Below, piece after piece: positions 8,057 through 16,958 of a stretch of 44,459 nucleotides of DNA. A program made the translations under genes and the position numbers. The stretch is taken from contig CALGOO010000183.1 of the NCBI GenBank assembly GCA_937960715.1, forward strand, positions 1-44,459, given 5' to 3'. The notes under the pieces were generated by a model. It was not told the DNA's origin and did no database searches. It saw nothing but the letters and a program-made list of their open reading frames with translations. The stretch's first letter is position 1, and each line of letters starts with the position of its first letter. This DNA comes from an uncultured Candidatus Competibacteraceae bacterium. Lineage in GTDB: Bacteria > Pseudomonadota > Gammaproteobacteria > Competibacterales > Competibacteraceae.

Positions 8057-8980
8057 ATGCCGGACATCACCGCCTCCGTCGGCGTCAATGGCAAAAACAC
8101 CGAACCGGACACCTTGACCGTGCAAACCCTGCTCAATCAGGTTCCCGCCATGCAGGGCGGCGCCGAACCGGTGCTCGACCTGGACGGCTGGTGCGGCAAC
8201 AAGACCACCGCCGCCATCCGCAAGTTTCAGCAAAGACAATTCAACTCGCAGGATGGTTTGGTGGAACCGGGCAAGCGAACCATTCAGAAGTTGAACGCGC
8301 TCGCCACGGCGCCGGGCGCCAGGCCGGTTCCGGCGCCGGACATGGATCCGAAGACGCTGGCGCTACAGTCGGCGCCCCAGGTCACCCGCTGGATTACCGC
8401 CGCGCTCAAGGAAGTGAACGAAGTGATTGCGGGCGGGGGTGCGCTGGGTGGCCGGCCGGCTTACGCGCAAGCCGCGTTCGCGGCGCATTTCAAGCTGACC
8501 GACCGTTTTTCCGCGAACTATCTTCTTAAACTGCTGGCGACCGTCAAGAACAACTACGAAGCGGCTCAGCGGACCGTGAACAACGGCGCGACCATCTATC
8601 GCAGCGTGTCGCGCAAGCAGATGAGCATCGACATGGGCGGCCAGACCGCCCCGGCCTATGTTCCCAACCGACAGCGCATCTGCTTCACGCCGGAGTTTCA
8701 TGTCTATCTGGACGATTATCCCGCGCGTCCGGGGATGGACTGGTCGGGCCAGGGTTGGGGACCGATGTGTCGGGCCGCCATGGTGCTCCACGAAACCATC
8801 CACTACGTCGACCCCCAGGCGCAGTTCGACATCTACGAGCACGACCAGGTGTACCGGACCATGATCGCCGAGGTGGCGATTCATGATCCCAGTTCCTACC
8901 CCTCCTTCGCCGCGCACATCGAGGAAAAAAGCCCGTTGCCGATGGGTCCGCTGTATGGCGCCGGGCGACCGCGCGATTAG
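8057..8980 (+). CDS. Aspzincin (M35)-like metallopeptidase with peptidoglycan-binding-like domain
   Basis: The product has 307 residues. Residues about 18-80 resemble a peptidoglycan-binding helical domain (DGWCGNKTTAAIRKFQQRQF). The C-terminal half carries a zinc site: VLHETIHYVD gives His245-Glu246-x-x-His249, and EHDQVY gives Asp263-x-x-Tyr266, the arrangement seen in aspzincin peptidases of family M35. No signal peptide or membrane segment is visible, so any export would need a non-Sec route or lysis. The ATG at 8057 has GGAGG at 8045-8049. No obvious immunity or secretion partner is adjacent. The fold assignment is from motifs; catalytic activity and target are inferred. Confidence 0.75.
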   Translation: MPDITASVGVNGKNTEPDTLTVQTLLNQVPAMQGGAEPVLDLDGWCGNKTTAAIRKFQQRQFNSQDGLVEPGKRTIQKLNALATAPGARPVPAPDMDPKTLALQSAPQVTRWITAALKEVNEVIAGGGALGGRPAYAQAAFAAHFKLTDRFSANYLLKLLATVKNNYEAAQRTVNNGATIYRSVSRKQMSIDMGGQTAPAYVPNRQRICFTPEFHVYLDDYPARPGMDWSGQGWGPMCRAAMVLHETIHYVDPQAQFDIYEHDQVYRTMIAEVAIHDPSSYPSFAAHIEEKSPLPMGPLYGAGRPRD

Positions 8981-8994
8981 AGACTATCCCAAAA

Positions 8995-9040
8995 CCCCTC
9001 TCCCGCCGGCGGGCAAGGGGCAGGGGTGAGGGTGTTTTTT
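8995..9040. terminator. Possible terminator between convergent genes
   Basis: CCCCT at 8995-8999 pairs with AGGGG at 9016-9020, enclosing the self-complementary core CCCGCCGGCGGG. A six-T run occurs at 9035-9040. The T-run is 14 bases past the hairpin, which is unusually far. The segment also resembles a dispersed C-rich/G-rich intergenic palindrome. It sits between the convergent metallopeptidase and amidotransferase genes. Confidence 0.4.
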
Positions 9041-9047
9041 CAATCAG

Positions 9048-9758
9048 CTAATGCGTGTTGTTACCCAACCACCCCTCCAAGAAAACCTCGAGCCACCGAT
9101 CCAGCGCCGCGTCGTGGCGGGCGTGACGATCACGTTGTTCGGCGGCGGATTGCGCGCCGGGCGCGGTGAGTTCGTGCGCGCCATCCACCAGCCAGTGCTC
9201 CAGAATCGCCCGATCCACTTCCGGGTGGAACTGCACGCCGAAGGCGTTGGCCCCGTAGCGGTAAGCCTGGTGCGGAAAGCGTTCGCCGCTGGCCAGCAGT
9301 TCCGCGCCGACGGGCAACGCGAAGCCTTCGTGGTGCCAGTGATAGACGTGCAACGGGGCGTCAAATGTGGTCTGGCCGGCGGCGGTCGGCTGGACCGGAA
9401 AATAACCGATTTCCGCCAGCCCCGCCGGATGTGGCTGGACCGTCGCCCCCAAAGCTCGCGCCAGCAGTTGCGCGCCCAGACAGATACCGAGGAACGGCCG
9501 GCCGGAGTTCAACGCCTGGGGAATCCAGTCCAGTTGCGCCCGGATGCCGGGCAGCTTGTCGGCGTCGTTGGCGCTCATCGGCCCGCCGAACACCACCACG
9601 CCGGCGTAGCCGTCCATGCCCGCGGGCAACGGCTCGCCGCTCAGTGGATAGCAACACTCAAGCTGATAACCGCGTTCCCGCAGCTTGCGCCCGCAGCGGC
9701 CGGCGCTGGCGTCGGGCGTCTGCATCACCAGCAGCAGGCGCGGCGATTCGGGCTTCAT
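9048..9758 (-). CDS. Class I glutamine amidotransferase (GMP-synthase-like)
   Basis: This 236-residue protein is a stand-alone class I glutamine amidotransferase. The nucleophile elbow is [10 protein letters not shown] with Cys93, and the catalytic His178 and Glu180 lie in VQFHPEVD. The FGGPMSAND segment forms the usual oxyanion region. The start is ATG at 9758, whose bases overlap the DAHP synthase stop as ATGA, so the two genes are translationally coupled. Free-standing members of this family may hydrolyse other gamma-glutamyl compounds, and the substrate cannot be read from sequence. Coupling to the first enzyme of the shikimate pathway is intriguing but does not establish a role in aromatic synthesis. 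Confidence 0.9.
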   Translation of the reverse strand: MKPESPRLLLVMQTPDASAGRCGRKLRERGYQLECCYPLSGEPLPAGMDGYAGVVVFGGPMSANDADKLPGIRAQLDWIPQALNSGRPFLGICLGAQLLARALGATVQPHPAGLAEIGYFPVQPTAAGQTTFDAPLHVYHWHHEGFALPVGAELLASGERFPHQAYRYGANAFGVQFHPEVDRAILEHWLVDGAHELTAPGAQSAAEQRDRHARHDAALDRWLEVFLEGWLGNNTH

Positions 9759-11173
9759 ACCTCGCCATCTCCCTCGCGGGTATCCACATCCGCCCCCGTC
9801 GCCCGCCGGTAATCCTTGAGAGTCTCGGCAATGAGGAACGCCAGTTCCAGACTTTGCGAGGCGTTCAGACGCGGGTCGCAGAGCGTGTGATAACGGTCGG
9901 CCAAACTCTGTTCGGTGATCGCCTGCGCGCCGCCCAGACATTCGGTCACGTCCTGTCCCGTCAGTTCGAAATGCACCCCGCCCGGAATGCCACCCTCGGC
10001 GCGATGAATGGCGAAGAACTGCCGCACTTCATCCAGGATGCGAGCGAAGGGGCGGGTCTTGTAGCCGGTGCTGGCTTCGAACGTGTTGCCGTGCATCGGG
10101 TCGCAGGACCAGACGACCCGCCGACCTTCGCGTTGCACCGCCCGGATCAACGGTGGCAGAGCGGTTGCGATTTTGTCAGCGCCCATGCGGGTAATCAGGG
10201 TCAGCCGGCCTGGCTGGTCATCGGGGTTCAGCGTATCCAGCAGGCGCAGCAAGGTGTCGGGGTCGGCGGTTGGCCCCAGCTTGAGGCCGATGGGATTGGC
10301 GATGCCGCGCATGAATTCGACGTGCGCGCCGTCCAGTTGCCGGGTGCGCTCGCCGATCCACAGGAAATGCGCCGAGCCGTCGTACCACTCGTCGGTTTGC
10401 GGGTCGCGCCGGGTCAGCGCCTGTTCGTAGCCCAGCAGCAGCGCCTCGTGCGAGGTGTAGAAATTCACCTGCCGCACTTGCGGGTCGGCCATGGCGTCCA
10501 GTCCGCAGGCGCGCATGAACCCCAGGGTTTCGCTGATCCGGTTGGCCAGGTCGCGGTAGCGCGCGCCCTGGGGACTGGCGCGCAGGAAATCCAGGTTCCA
10601 CTGCTGGACCCGGTGCAGATCGGCGAAACCGCCCTGGGCCAGCGCCCGCAACAGATTCAGCGTGGCCGCCGACTGCGAGTAGGCGCGTAACTGGCGGCGC
10701 GGGTCGGGCCGGCGGGCCTCGGCGGTGAAATCGAGATCGTTGACGATGTCGCCTCGGTAACTGGGCAGAGTCGCGCCAGCGCGGATTTCGGTCGGCGCGC
10801 TGCGCGGCTTGGCGAACTGGCCGGCCATCCGCCCGACCTTGACCACCGGACAGGCGGCGGCGAAGGTCAGGATGACCGCCATTTGCAACAATACCCGGAA
10901 AGTGTCGGTGACGGCACGCTCGGTGAAATCGGCGAAACTTTCGGCGCAGTCGCCACCTTGCAGCAGGAACGCCCGCCCGGCGGCGACCTCGGCCAAGTGC
11001 TGGCGCAGGGTGCGAATTTCGCCGGCGAACACCAGCGGCAACGAGGTGGTCAGCCGCTCCTCGACCCCGGCCAGCGCCGGAACGTCGTCGTAGACCGGCA
11101 GTTGCGCCGCTGGGCGCTGTCGCCAGCTTGTCGGGGTCCAGGAAGTTTGGGGATGTGACAGGGGTTGGGGCAT
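9755..11173 (-). CDS. Class II 3-deoxy-7-phosphoheptulonate synthase (DAHP synthase)
   Basis: This enzyme condenses phosphoenolpyruvate and erythrose 4-phosphate to DAHP, the first step of aromatic amino-acid synthesis. It is the plant/actinobacterial class II type, not the AroF/G/H type of E. coli. The 472-residue length fits the class, and the motifs [45 protein letters not shown] and [14 protein letters not shown] are characteristic. The ATG at 11173 gives [20 protein letters not shown], a normal N-terminus. Upstream in-frame codons would add 64 unsupported residues. Its stop codon overlaps the start of the downstream amidotransferase gene. Confidence 0.95.
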   Translation of the reverse strand: MPQPLSHPQTSWTPTSWRQRPAAQLPVYDDVPALAGVEERLTTSLPLVFAGEIRTLRQHLAEVAAGRAFLLQGGDCAESFADFTERAVTDTFRVLLQMAVILTFAAACPVVKVGRMAGQFAKPRSAPTEIRAGATLPSYRGDIVNDLDFTAEARRPDPRRQLRAYSQSAATLNLLRALAQGGFADLHRVQQWNLDFLRASPQGARYRDLANRISETLGFMRACGLDAMADPQVRQVNFYTSHEALLLGYEQALTRRDPQTDEWYDGSAHFLWIGERTRQLDGAHVEFMRGIANPIGLKLGPTADPDTLLRLLDTLNPDDQPGRLTLITRMGADKIATALPPLIRAVQREGRRVVWSCDPMHGNTFEASTGYKTRPFARILDEVRQFFAIHRAEGGIPGGVHFELTGQDVTECLGGAQAITEQSLADRYHTLCDPRLNASQSLELAFLIAETLKDYRRATGADVDTREGDGEV

Positions 11174-11251
11174 CGGTGCATCCAAAAGTTGCGTATGATT
11201 CCAACGCCAGCAAGGCCGGCTTGAACGTAGGATAACTGAACTGGACCCGTC

Positions 11252-11359
11252 ATGACCCCTGCCGAACTCATCGCCCAATGGCGCGACAACCCGCTGAGCG
11301 AGCGGGTGCCGCGAGCGCAATATAGCGCGATTTCTATCGAACACGGTCTGCGGGGATAA
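11252..11359 (+). CDS. Possible 35-residue ORF or gene remnant
   Basis: An ATG at 11252 opens a 35-codon frame ending in TAA at 11357. The product, starting [20 protein letters not shown], has amino-acid and codon composition like the surrounding genes and a protein-like sequence. No good ribosome-binding site is positioned upstream. It lies between the divergent DAHP synthase and cupin genes. It could be a leader peptide, a truncated N-terminus of a lost gene, or chance. No function is claimed. Confidence 0.25.
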   Translation: MTPAELIAQWRDNPLSERVPRAQYSAISIEHGLRG

Positions 11360-11388
11360 TGACACCGCATCTGTGTTGAGGAGTCACC

Positions 11389-11739
11389 ATGCAACCCACG
11401 CGCATTTTCCAGAGCAATCAATATATGCAACCTTCGGACGGGGAGCCGGTTCGGTCGGTGATTGTTGAAACCAAGGAAGCGGTTATCGTCGCCTGGCATG
11501 TGAAGCCCGGTCAGCGAATCACGGCGCACATTCACCCAGCGGGTCAGGATACCTGGACCATTCTTTCCGGTCATGGCGAGTACCAAATCGAAGCGTCGGG
11601 CGAAGCTCGGCCGATTGGCGCCGGAGACGTGGTCGTTGCCTACCCAGGCGCGGTACATGGCGTGTACAACAACGGCACGGAACCCTTGCGGTTCATTTCG
11701 GTGGTGTCGCCTGCCAATGCCGGGCATGAACGGGTTTAA
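11389..11739 (+). CDS. Small single-domain cupin protein
   Basis: This 116-residue protein is a single-domain cupin. Cupin motif 1 is seen in PGQRITAHIHPAGQDTW, with metal ligands His47 and His49 and possibly Gln53 in place of the usual glutamate. Motif 2 is seen in GDVVVAYPGAVHGVYN, with His90. The ATG at 11389 has a strong GAGGAG at 11378-11383. Such proteins bind a divalent metal and can be enzymes or ligand-binding modules, so the substrate is unknown. It lies 78 bases upstream of the dual solute-binding protein gene on the same strand and might be co-expressed with it. Confidence 0.85.
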   Translation: MQPTRIFQSNQYMQPSDGEPVRSVIVETKEAVIVAWHVKPGQRITAHIHPAGQDTWTILSGHGEYQIEASGEARPIGAGDVVVAYPGAVHGVYNNGTEPLRFISVVSPANAGHERV

Positions 11740-11817
11740 CAGGTTGAGTGGTCACGCCTGAACCATGGAATGACCGAAGTGGACGGATCACGAATAAAGA
11801 AACCGTGGAGAAATGCC

Positions 11818-14265
11818 ATGCGCCCGGTCTTTTCAATTTCCCGACAATTTGACCCAATGTTTCGCGCCGATGAAAAAGGAATCGCGGGGATGCTGGGTTT
11901 CCTGTGGATAGCGTGGCTTTGGCTTTGCTCCCCTTGGGCGCTTGGGGCGGAATCGCCTTCCGCCGACCCGCGTTTCGCGGGGGTCACGATCACCGTTGGC
12001 GTACAAAATGTTTCGGCCATCGGCGCCCCGGCCAAAGCCCACGCCCAAACCTGGGAACGGCGCACGGGTGGCAAAGTCCGGGTCATGGAGACGCCTTTCG
12101 GGAAACTGTTCGACGAGTTCATGGCTGCCCTGACCGCCGAGCAACCCGTTTACGACGTGCTGTTGTATCCGTCCGCCTGGGCTGGCGATTTTTCTCCTTA
12201 CCTCGCCGAGGCGCCGTCCGAACTGGTCCGCAGCGAGTCGTTCGACGATATCCATCCCACCTATCGCGAAAGGTTGATGACCTGGAACGGTAAGTGGATC
12301 GCCATGACCGTGGATGGCGACCTGTTCCAGGGCTACTATCGCAAGGATCTGTTCGAGGACTCGGCCCATCGCAAGGATTTCCGCGAGCGCTACGGCCGCG
12401 AGCTGGCGCCCCCCGATACCTGGGCCGAATACCGAGATATCGCCGAGTTCTTCACCGGCCGGCGGGCCGCCGACGGTACGGCGCTGCATGGTGCGGCGGA
12501 AGCGTTCGCGCGCGGCGGCCAACAGCTTTCGGACGTGTTCAGCCGGGCTTCCGCCTACACCAATCATCCCGACTTTCGGAGCGCCCAATTCTTCGATCCC
12601 GACACCATGCGGGCGCAAATCAACAACCCCGGTTGGGTGCGGGCGGTGCAGGATTATGTGGACATCCTGAAATTCTGTCCGCCGGACGCCAAGAACCACA
12701 GTATCGTCGAAGCACGTCAAGCATTCATGAGCGGCCGCGCGGCGATGATTCTGGATTGGGGCGATACCGGCCCGCTGGCCAACGATCCGACCCAGTCCCG
12801 CATCGTCGGCAAGGTGGGTTATTTCGTCCTGCCGGGCAGTCGCGACGTTTGGAACGGCCGGGCCTGGCGGTGGGAGCGGTTCGAGCGTCCGCACAAGGCG
12901 CCGTTTCTCGCGGCTGGGGGCTGGGTTGCTGGCGTGCCCAGGAACAGCCGCCATCAGGAAGCCGCCTGGGATTACATCCGGTGGTATTCCAGCCCGGAAA
13001 ACAGCCTGCGCGACGTGGTGACCAGCGGCACCGGGATCAATCCCTATCGGCTGACCCACTTTACCGGCATCGACGCCTGGACCCAGATTTTTTCCAGGAC
13101 CGCGGCGGCGGAATATCTGGAAGTGTTGCGCGCCAGCCTCGATTCGCCCCAGGCGGCCCTGGACCTGCGCGTTCCGGGATTTTTCCGCTACATCCAAGCC
13201 TTGGAACTCCAGTTGACTCGTGCGCTGAGCGGCGAGATACCCGTCAAGGAAGCGCTGGATAAGGTCGCGGCCCACTGGGAAACCATCACCGACGACCTTG
13301 GACGCGACCAACAGCTCGCCATCTATCGCGCCTCCATGGGATTGTCGCCCGAGCCTAACCGGCCGCATCCCCAGGCGGTCGCCGAGCAGCGGCGGGTCGT
13401 GATCGGCTTTTCCCAGGCCACCACCACCGAGCCATGGCGGTTGCTGTTCAACAAGGAGCTGCGCGAGGAAGCGGCAAAATATCCGCAAATCGACCTGATC
13501 GTGAAGGACGGCATGGACAAGACCGAGCAGCAGATCGCCGACATGGAGGCTTTGATCGCCCAGCGGGTCGATGCGATCCTCGTTTCGCCCAAGGTCACGG
13601 AAGAACTGACGCCGGTGGTGAGCAAGGCGTTCGACGCCGGTATCCCGGTGTTCGTGCTGGATCACAACGTGGCGAACGACCGCTACACCCAGTTCATCGG
13701 CGGCGACAACCGCGAGATCGGCCGCGCCGTCGGCCGTTACGCGGTCGAACTGCTCGGCGGCCCCGGTCAGGCTCGCGGCAAGGTGGTGGAAATCTGGGGC
13801 GGAATGGGAACCGTGGAGTCGCACAATCGCCACGACGGTTTTTATGAAATCGTCAGTCGGGAACCGGGCATCGAAATTGTCAACCAACCCCACGACGGCG
13901 ACTGGAAACAGGATCGAGGCTACGACATCATGGTCCAGGCGCTACAATCCCACCCCGCTATCGATCTGGTCTACGCCCACAACGACCCGATGGCCTACGG
14001 CGCTTATTTGGCCGCCAAGGATGCGAGACGGGAAAAGGACATCTTTTTTCTGGGTGTCGACGGTATTCCGGCCGAGGGTGTCAAGTGGGTGAACGACGGT
14101 ATGCTCACCGCCACCTTTCTCTATAAAACCCCTGGTAGCGAAGGCATCCAGCAGGCGCTGCGGTTTCTTCAGGGGAAGGAAGTCCCCAAACGGCTGACCT
14201 TGCCGACTCTAACTATCGACCGCGCCAACGCCGCGGAAATCTTGCGCGCCAACCGCTTACCGTGA
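11818..14265 (+). CDS. Dual periplasmic solute-binding protein (SBP type 1 + ribose-type PBP)
   Basis: This 815-residue exported protein joins two different binding-protein folds. After a hydrophobic signal segment (GMLGFLWIAWLWLCSPWALGA, cleavage near residue 44), residues about 50-510 look like a family 1 sugar-type solute-binding protein (RQAFMSGRAAMILDWGDTGP, AAWDYIRWYSSPENSLRDVV). Residues about 525-805 look like a ribose/TorT-type periplasmic-binding domain (RRVVIGFSQATTTEPWR, ILVSPKVTEELTPVVSKAFD, DLVYAHNDPMAYGAYLAAKD). The ATG at 11818 follows GGAG with a 7-base gap and is preferred over the ATG at 11770. No permease or ATPase gene is adjacent. Instead the stop codon overlaps a hybrid sensor kinase start (GTGA), so a sensory role is inferred. 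Ligands are unknown. Confidence 0.85.
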   Translation: MRPVFSISRQFDPMFRADEKGIAGMLGFLWIAWLWLCSPWALGAESPSADPRFAGVTITVGVQNVSAIGAPAKAHAQTWERRTGGKVRVMETPFGKLFDEFMAALTAEQPVYDVLLYPSAWAGDFSPYLAEAPSELVRSESFDDIHPTYRERLMTWNGKWIAMTVDGDLFQGYYRKDLFEDSAHRKDFRERYGRELAPPDTWAEYRDIAEFFTGRRAADGTALHGAAEAFARGGQQLSDVFSRASAYTNHPDFRSAQFFDPDTMRAQINNPGWVRAVQDYVDILKFCPPDAKNHSIVEARQAFMSGRAAMILDWGDTGPLANDPTQSRIVGKVGYFVLPGSRDVWNGRAWRWERFERPHKAPFLAAGGWVAGVPRNSRHQEAAWDYIRWYSSPENSLRDVVTSGTGINPYRLTHFTGIDAWTQIFSRTAAAEYLEVLRASLDSPQAALDLRVPGFFRYIQALELQLTRALSGEIPVKEALDKVAAHWETITDDLGRDQQLAIYRASMGLSPEPNRPHPQAVAEQRRVVIGFSQATTTEPWRLLFNKELREEAAKYPQIDLIVKDGMDKTEQQIADMEALIAQRVDAILVSPKVTEELTPVVSKAFDAGIPVFVLDHNVANDRYTQFIGGDNREIGRAVGRYAVELLGGPGQARGKVVEIWGGMGTVESHNRHDGFYEIVSREPGIEIVNQPHDGDWKQDRGYDIMVQALQSHPAIDLVYAHNDPMAYGAYLAAKDARREKDIFFLGVDGIPAEGVKWVNDGMLTATFLYKTPGSEGIQQALRFLQGKEVPKRLTLPTLTIDRANAAEILRANRLP

Positions 14266-16958
14266 AGTCCATGATGCGGATCGACGGAGTAGCCGACACT
14301 GGCCGAAGCAAGTTCAGGGCGGTGCTTTGCCTGGCTTTCGGCGGGATCGCCGTCATCCTGATGACCGCCGTCGGCCTCGCGCTCTACACGTCCGACCAAC
14401 TCGGCCAGGCGGTGGAGCGCACGACCCACGAAGTCTTGCCGGAAACCTTGGCCGCCTTGCGCCTGTCGGAGCGCAGCGCGCTGCTGGTCGCGTTGGCGCC
14501 AGCCCTGGCGAACGCCAGCGATCGCGAACAATCGCAGCGGCTCGCCGACCAGTTGGACGGTCTCGTTCGCGAGATCGACGCCCACATCGCCCGGTTGAAT
14601 GTCCGCATCGATCCCAACACCATCGCCATTCTGCGCGACCGGGTGGCCTTTTTGGCCACGACCCTGCAAACGCTCAAGGCGGCGAACGCCAACCGCATCG
14701 CGCTGAACAACCAGCAGGCCGCCATGTTGGCCGAGATCGGCACGCTGCATGGCGAGATGAACGATATCGTCAGCCCGGTCGTTTACGGGGTCAATTCGCT
14801 CAACCAGCTACTCACCAAGCGCCTCGTTCGCCAACAGGCGACGACCATGCGAGGACTGCAAGAGCAGCGCGTGCAACAGATACTGGCGATCATGGAACTG
14901 CGCCTGCTGCTCGACCGCCTGACCGCAGCCCGCCGCAACCACGGCAAGAACGGCGTCAACCTCCGGCAAGATGAGATCGAACCGATACGCGCCGCGTTCG
15001 ACCGGCTACGGTCGGCGCAAGGCGACGGGCAAGACCAGCGTTTCGCGCAACTGGCGGTCGTGGCCGAACGGTTTTTGCGGCGGAAACCGCCCCTCCAGTG
15101 GTCCGAAACTTCGGATCGGGAATTTGGAACCGCGCTTGACAGCTACTTGGAGTGGCTTAAACCCCATCTGGCCAAGGAGTTGCAAGAAGAGCTGGACCAG
15201 ACGCAATCGACCGTGCTGGCCTCGATCGAACAGATGGCGCGAAACATGGGTCACGCCCTCGACATCCGCGGCGAAGGCAATCTGCTGTTCGCCGTGCTGG
15301 CCGCGGTCACCGAAGTCAACGACGTCGACAACCTGGTGGTGCTACGGGAGCGATTCAAACGTTCCCACGACATTTTTTGGATCGCGGTGGAAACGTTTCG
15401 GACCAGCGAACTGGCCCGGCGCAACCCCGTGCTCGCCGACAACGTGGCCAATATCGAAAAGCGTTTGGCCGCATTCGGCGAAGGCGAACGCAGCATGTTC
15501 GCGGTTCGCCAAGACATCCTGAATTTGAACGACCAGATACAGCGATGGTTGGCGGACAGCCGCCGCATCGTCAAGGCGGTGACCGATCAAATCGACGAGT
15601 TGGTCGGTCGCGTCCAAACCGATATCGAAGTCCTGCAAACGGCGCTCGCCACTCGCCAACACGCCTTGACATGGTGGCTGGCATGGGTTTGCGGGGGCGG
15701 ATTGCTGCTGGCCGGGCTGATCGCCTACTGGACAGGACGGGTTCTCGACCGTCACGAGCGCGACCTGCGCGCGGCCAAGGCCACCGCCGACCGGGCCCAT
15801 GAAGCCAAGTCGCGTTTTCTGGCGAACATGAGCCACGAGATTCGGACGCCGATGAACGGCGTTCTGGGCATGCTTGACTTGTTGGAAAGGACCACGGTGG
15901 ACAGCCGGCAGCGGGGCTATTTGGAGATGGCCCGGAGCTCGGCCGGCAAGCTGCTGACGGTGATCAACGATATCCTGGACGTTTCCAAGCTGGAGGCTGG
16001 CCGGCTTACGATGGAACGGATCGAGTTTGACCTGCGTCGCCAGGTCGAGGAGGTGGCGACGCTTCTGGCGAGCGAAGCCCGCCGCAAGGGCCTGGACATG
16101 GTCTGCGCGGTTGCGGAGCAAGCGCCCCGCCGAGTTCGGGGCGACCCGACCCGCCTGCATCAGGTGTTGACCAATTTACTGGGCAACGCCATCAAGTTCA
16201 CCGAGCGGGGTGAGGTGGAGGTGCGGGTCGAGCCGGTCGAAGACGGACGTTTGCGCTTTGCGATTCGAGACACCGGGGTCGGCATGACCGAGGTCGAGCA
16301 GGCGCAGGTCTTCGACGCTTTCGTCCAGGCGGACGGTAGCACGACCCGCAAGTTCGGCGGCACGGGTCTGGGCCTGACGATTTCCCGGCAGTTGGTGACC
16401 TTGATGGGCGGAACGCTGACGGTGCGAAGCGCGCCAGGCCAGGGATCGGAACTCTCGTTTGTCCTGAGTCTGGAGACCGTCGCGGATCCACCGCTGGCGC
16501 CAGGGAGCGCTGCGCCACCGAACCGGGCGGCGGATGACCCTGCCGTCGACCCTTCCCGCAACGACCAGGAAGCGGATCTGTCCCGCCAGGGAAAGCGAGT
16601 GTTGCTGGTTGAGGACAACCTGGTGAACCAGTTGCTTTGCCAGGAAATGTTGGCGCAACTGGGGCTGAGCGTCGTGGTCGCCGACAATGGGCGGGAAGCG
16701 TTGGCGGCCCTGGCGGGCGAGACCTTCGACCTGGTTTTGATGGATTGCCAGATGCCCGAGATGGATGGCTATGAGGCGACGCGGGCCATCCGGGCGCGCG
16801 AGCAGGAGCAAAACCAGAAGCACCTGCCGATTATCGCCTTGACCGCGCACGCCATGCCCAGCGACCGAGAAAAATGCCTGGCGGCGGGAATGGACGATTA
16901 CCTGGCGAAGCCCTTTCAATATGAGCAGTTGAAAGAACTACTGGGGCGCTGGCTGTAA
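14262..16958 (+). CDS. TorS-like hybrid sensor histidine kinase
   Basis: This hybrid histidine kinase of about 898 residues is anchored by two membrane helices, at about 18-40 and 471-492, flanking a roughly 430-residue helical periplasmic sensor region. The sensor opening (LRLSERSALLVALAPALAN) resembles TorS-type sensors, which read a periplasmic binding protein. The cytoplasmic part contains a HisKA domain with His525 in SHEIRTPMNG, an ATPase domain (NLLGNAIKFTERGE, DTGVGMTE, GGTGLGLTI), and one receiver domain with phospho-acceptor Asp828 in LMDCQMPEMDG. No HPt domain or output regulator is encoded nearby, so phosphate must pass to a distant partner. The start is the GTG at 14262 or the ATG at 14271. 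The GTG overlaps the stop of the binding-protein gene. Confidence 0.92.
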   Translation: MKSMMRIDGVADTGRSKFRAVLCLAFGGIAVILMTAVGLALYTSDQLGQAVERTTHEVLPETLAALRLSERSALLVALAPALANASDREQSQRLADQLDGLVREIDAHIARLNVRIDPNTIAILRDRVAFLATTLQTLKAANANRIALNNQQAAMLAEIGTLHGEMNDIVSPVVYGVNSLNQLLTKRLVRQQATTMRGLQEQRVQQILAIMELRLLLDRLTAARRNHGKNGVNLRQDEIEPIRAAFDRLRSAQGDGQDQRFAQLAVVAERFLRRKPPLQWSETSDREFGTALDSYLEWLKPHLAKELQEELDQTQSTVLASIEQMARNMGHALDIRGEGNLLFAVLAAVTEVNDVDNLVVLRERFKRSHDIFWIAVETFRTSELARRNPVLADNVANIEKRLAAFGEGERSMFAVRQDILNLNDQIQRWLADSRRIVKAVTDQIDELVGRVQTDIEVLQTALATRQHALTWWLAWVCGGGLLLAGLIAYWTGRVLDRHERDLRAAKATADRAHEAKSRFLANMSHEIRTPMNGVLGMLDLLERTTVDSRQRGYLEMARSSAGKLLTVINDILDVSKLEAGRLTMERIEFDLRRQVEEVATLLASEARRKGLDMVCAVAEQAPRRVRGDPTRLHQVLTNLLGNAIKFTERGEVEVRVEPVEDGRLRFAIRDTGVGMTEVEQAQVFDAFVQADGSTTRKFGGTGLGLTISRQLVTLMGGTLTVRSAPGQGSELSFVLSLETVADPPLAPGSAAPPNRAADDPAVDPSRNDQEADLSRQGKRVLLVEDNLVNQLLCQEMLAQLGLSVVVADNGREALAALAGETFDLVLMDCQMPEMDGYEATRAIRAREQEQNQKHLPIIALTAHAMPSDREKCLAAGMDDYLAKPFQYEQLKELLGRWL

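Noticed and set aside
11833..13893. A 686-codon open frame on the minus strand opposite the dual binding-protein gene
   Set aside because: It is a mirror of a GC-rich coding region; its translation is low in complexity of real motifs, while the plus strand has clear domains and a ribosome-binding site.
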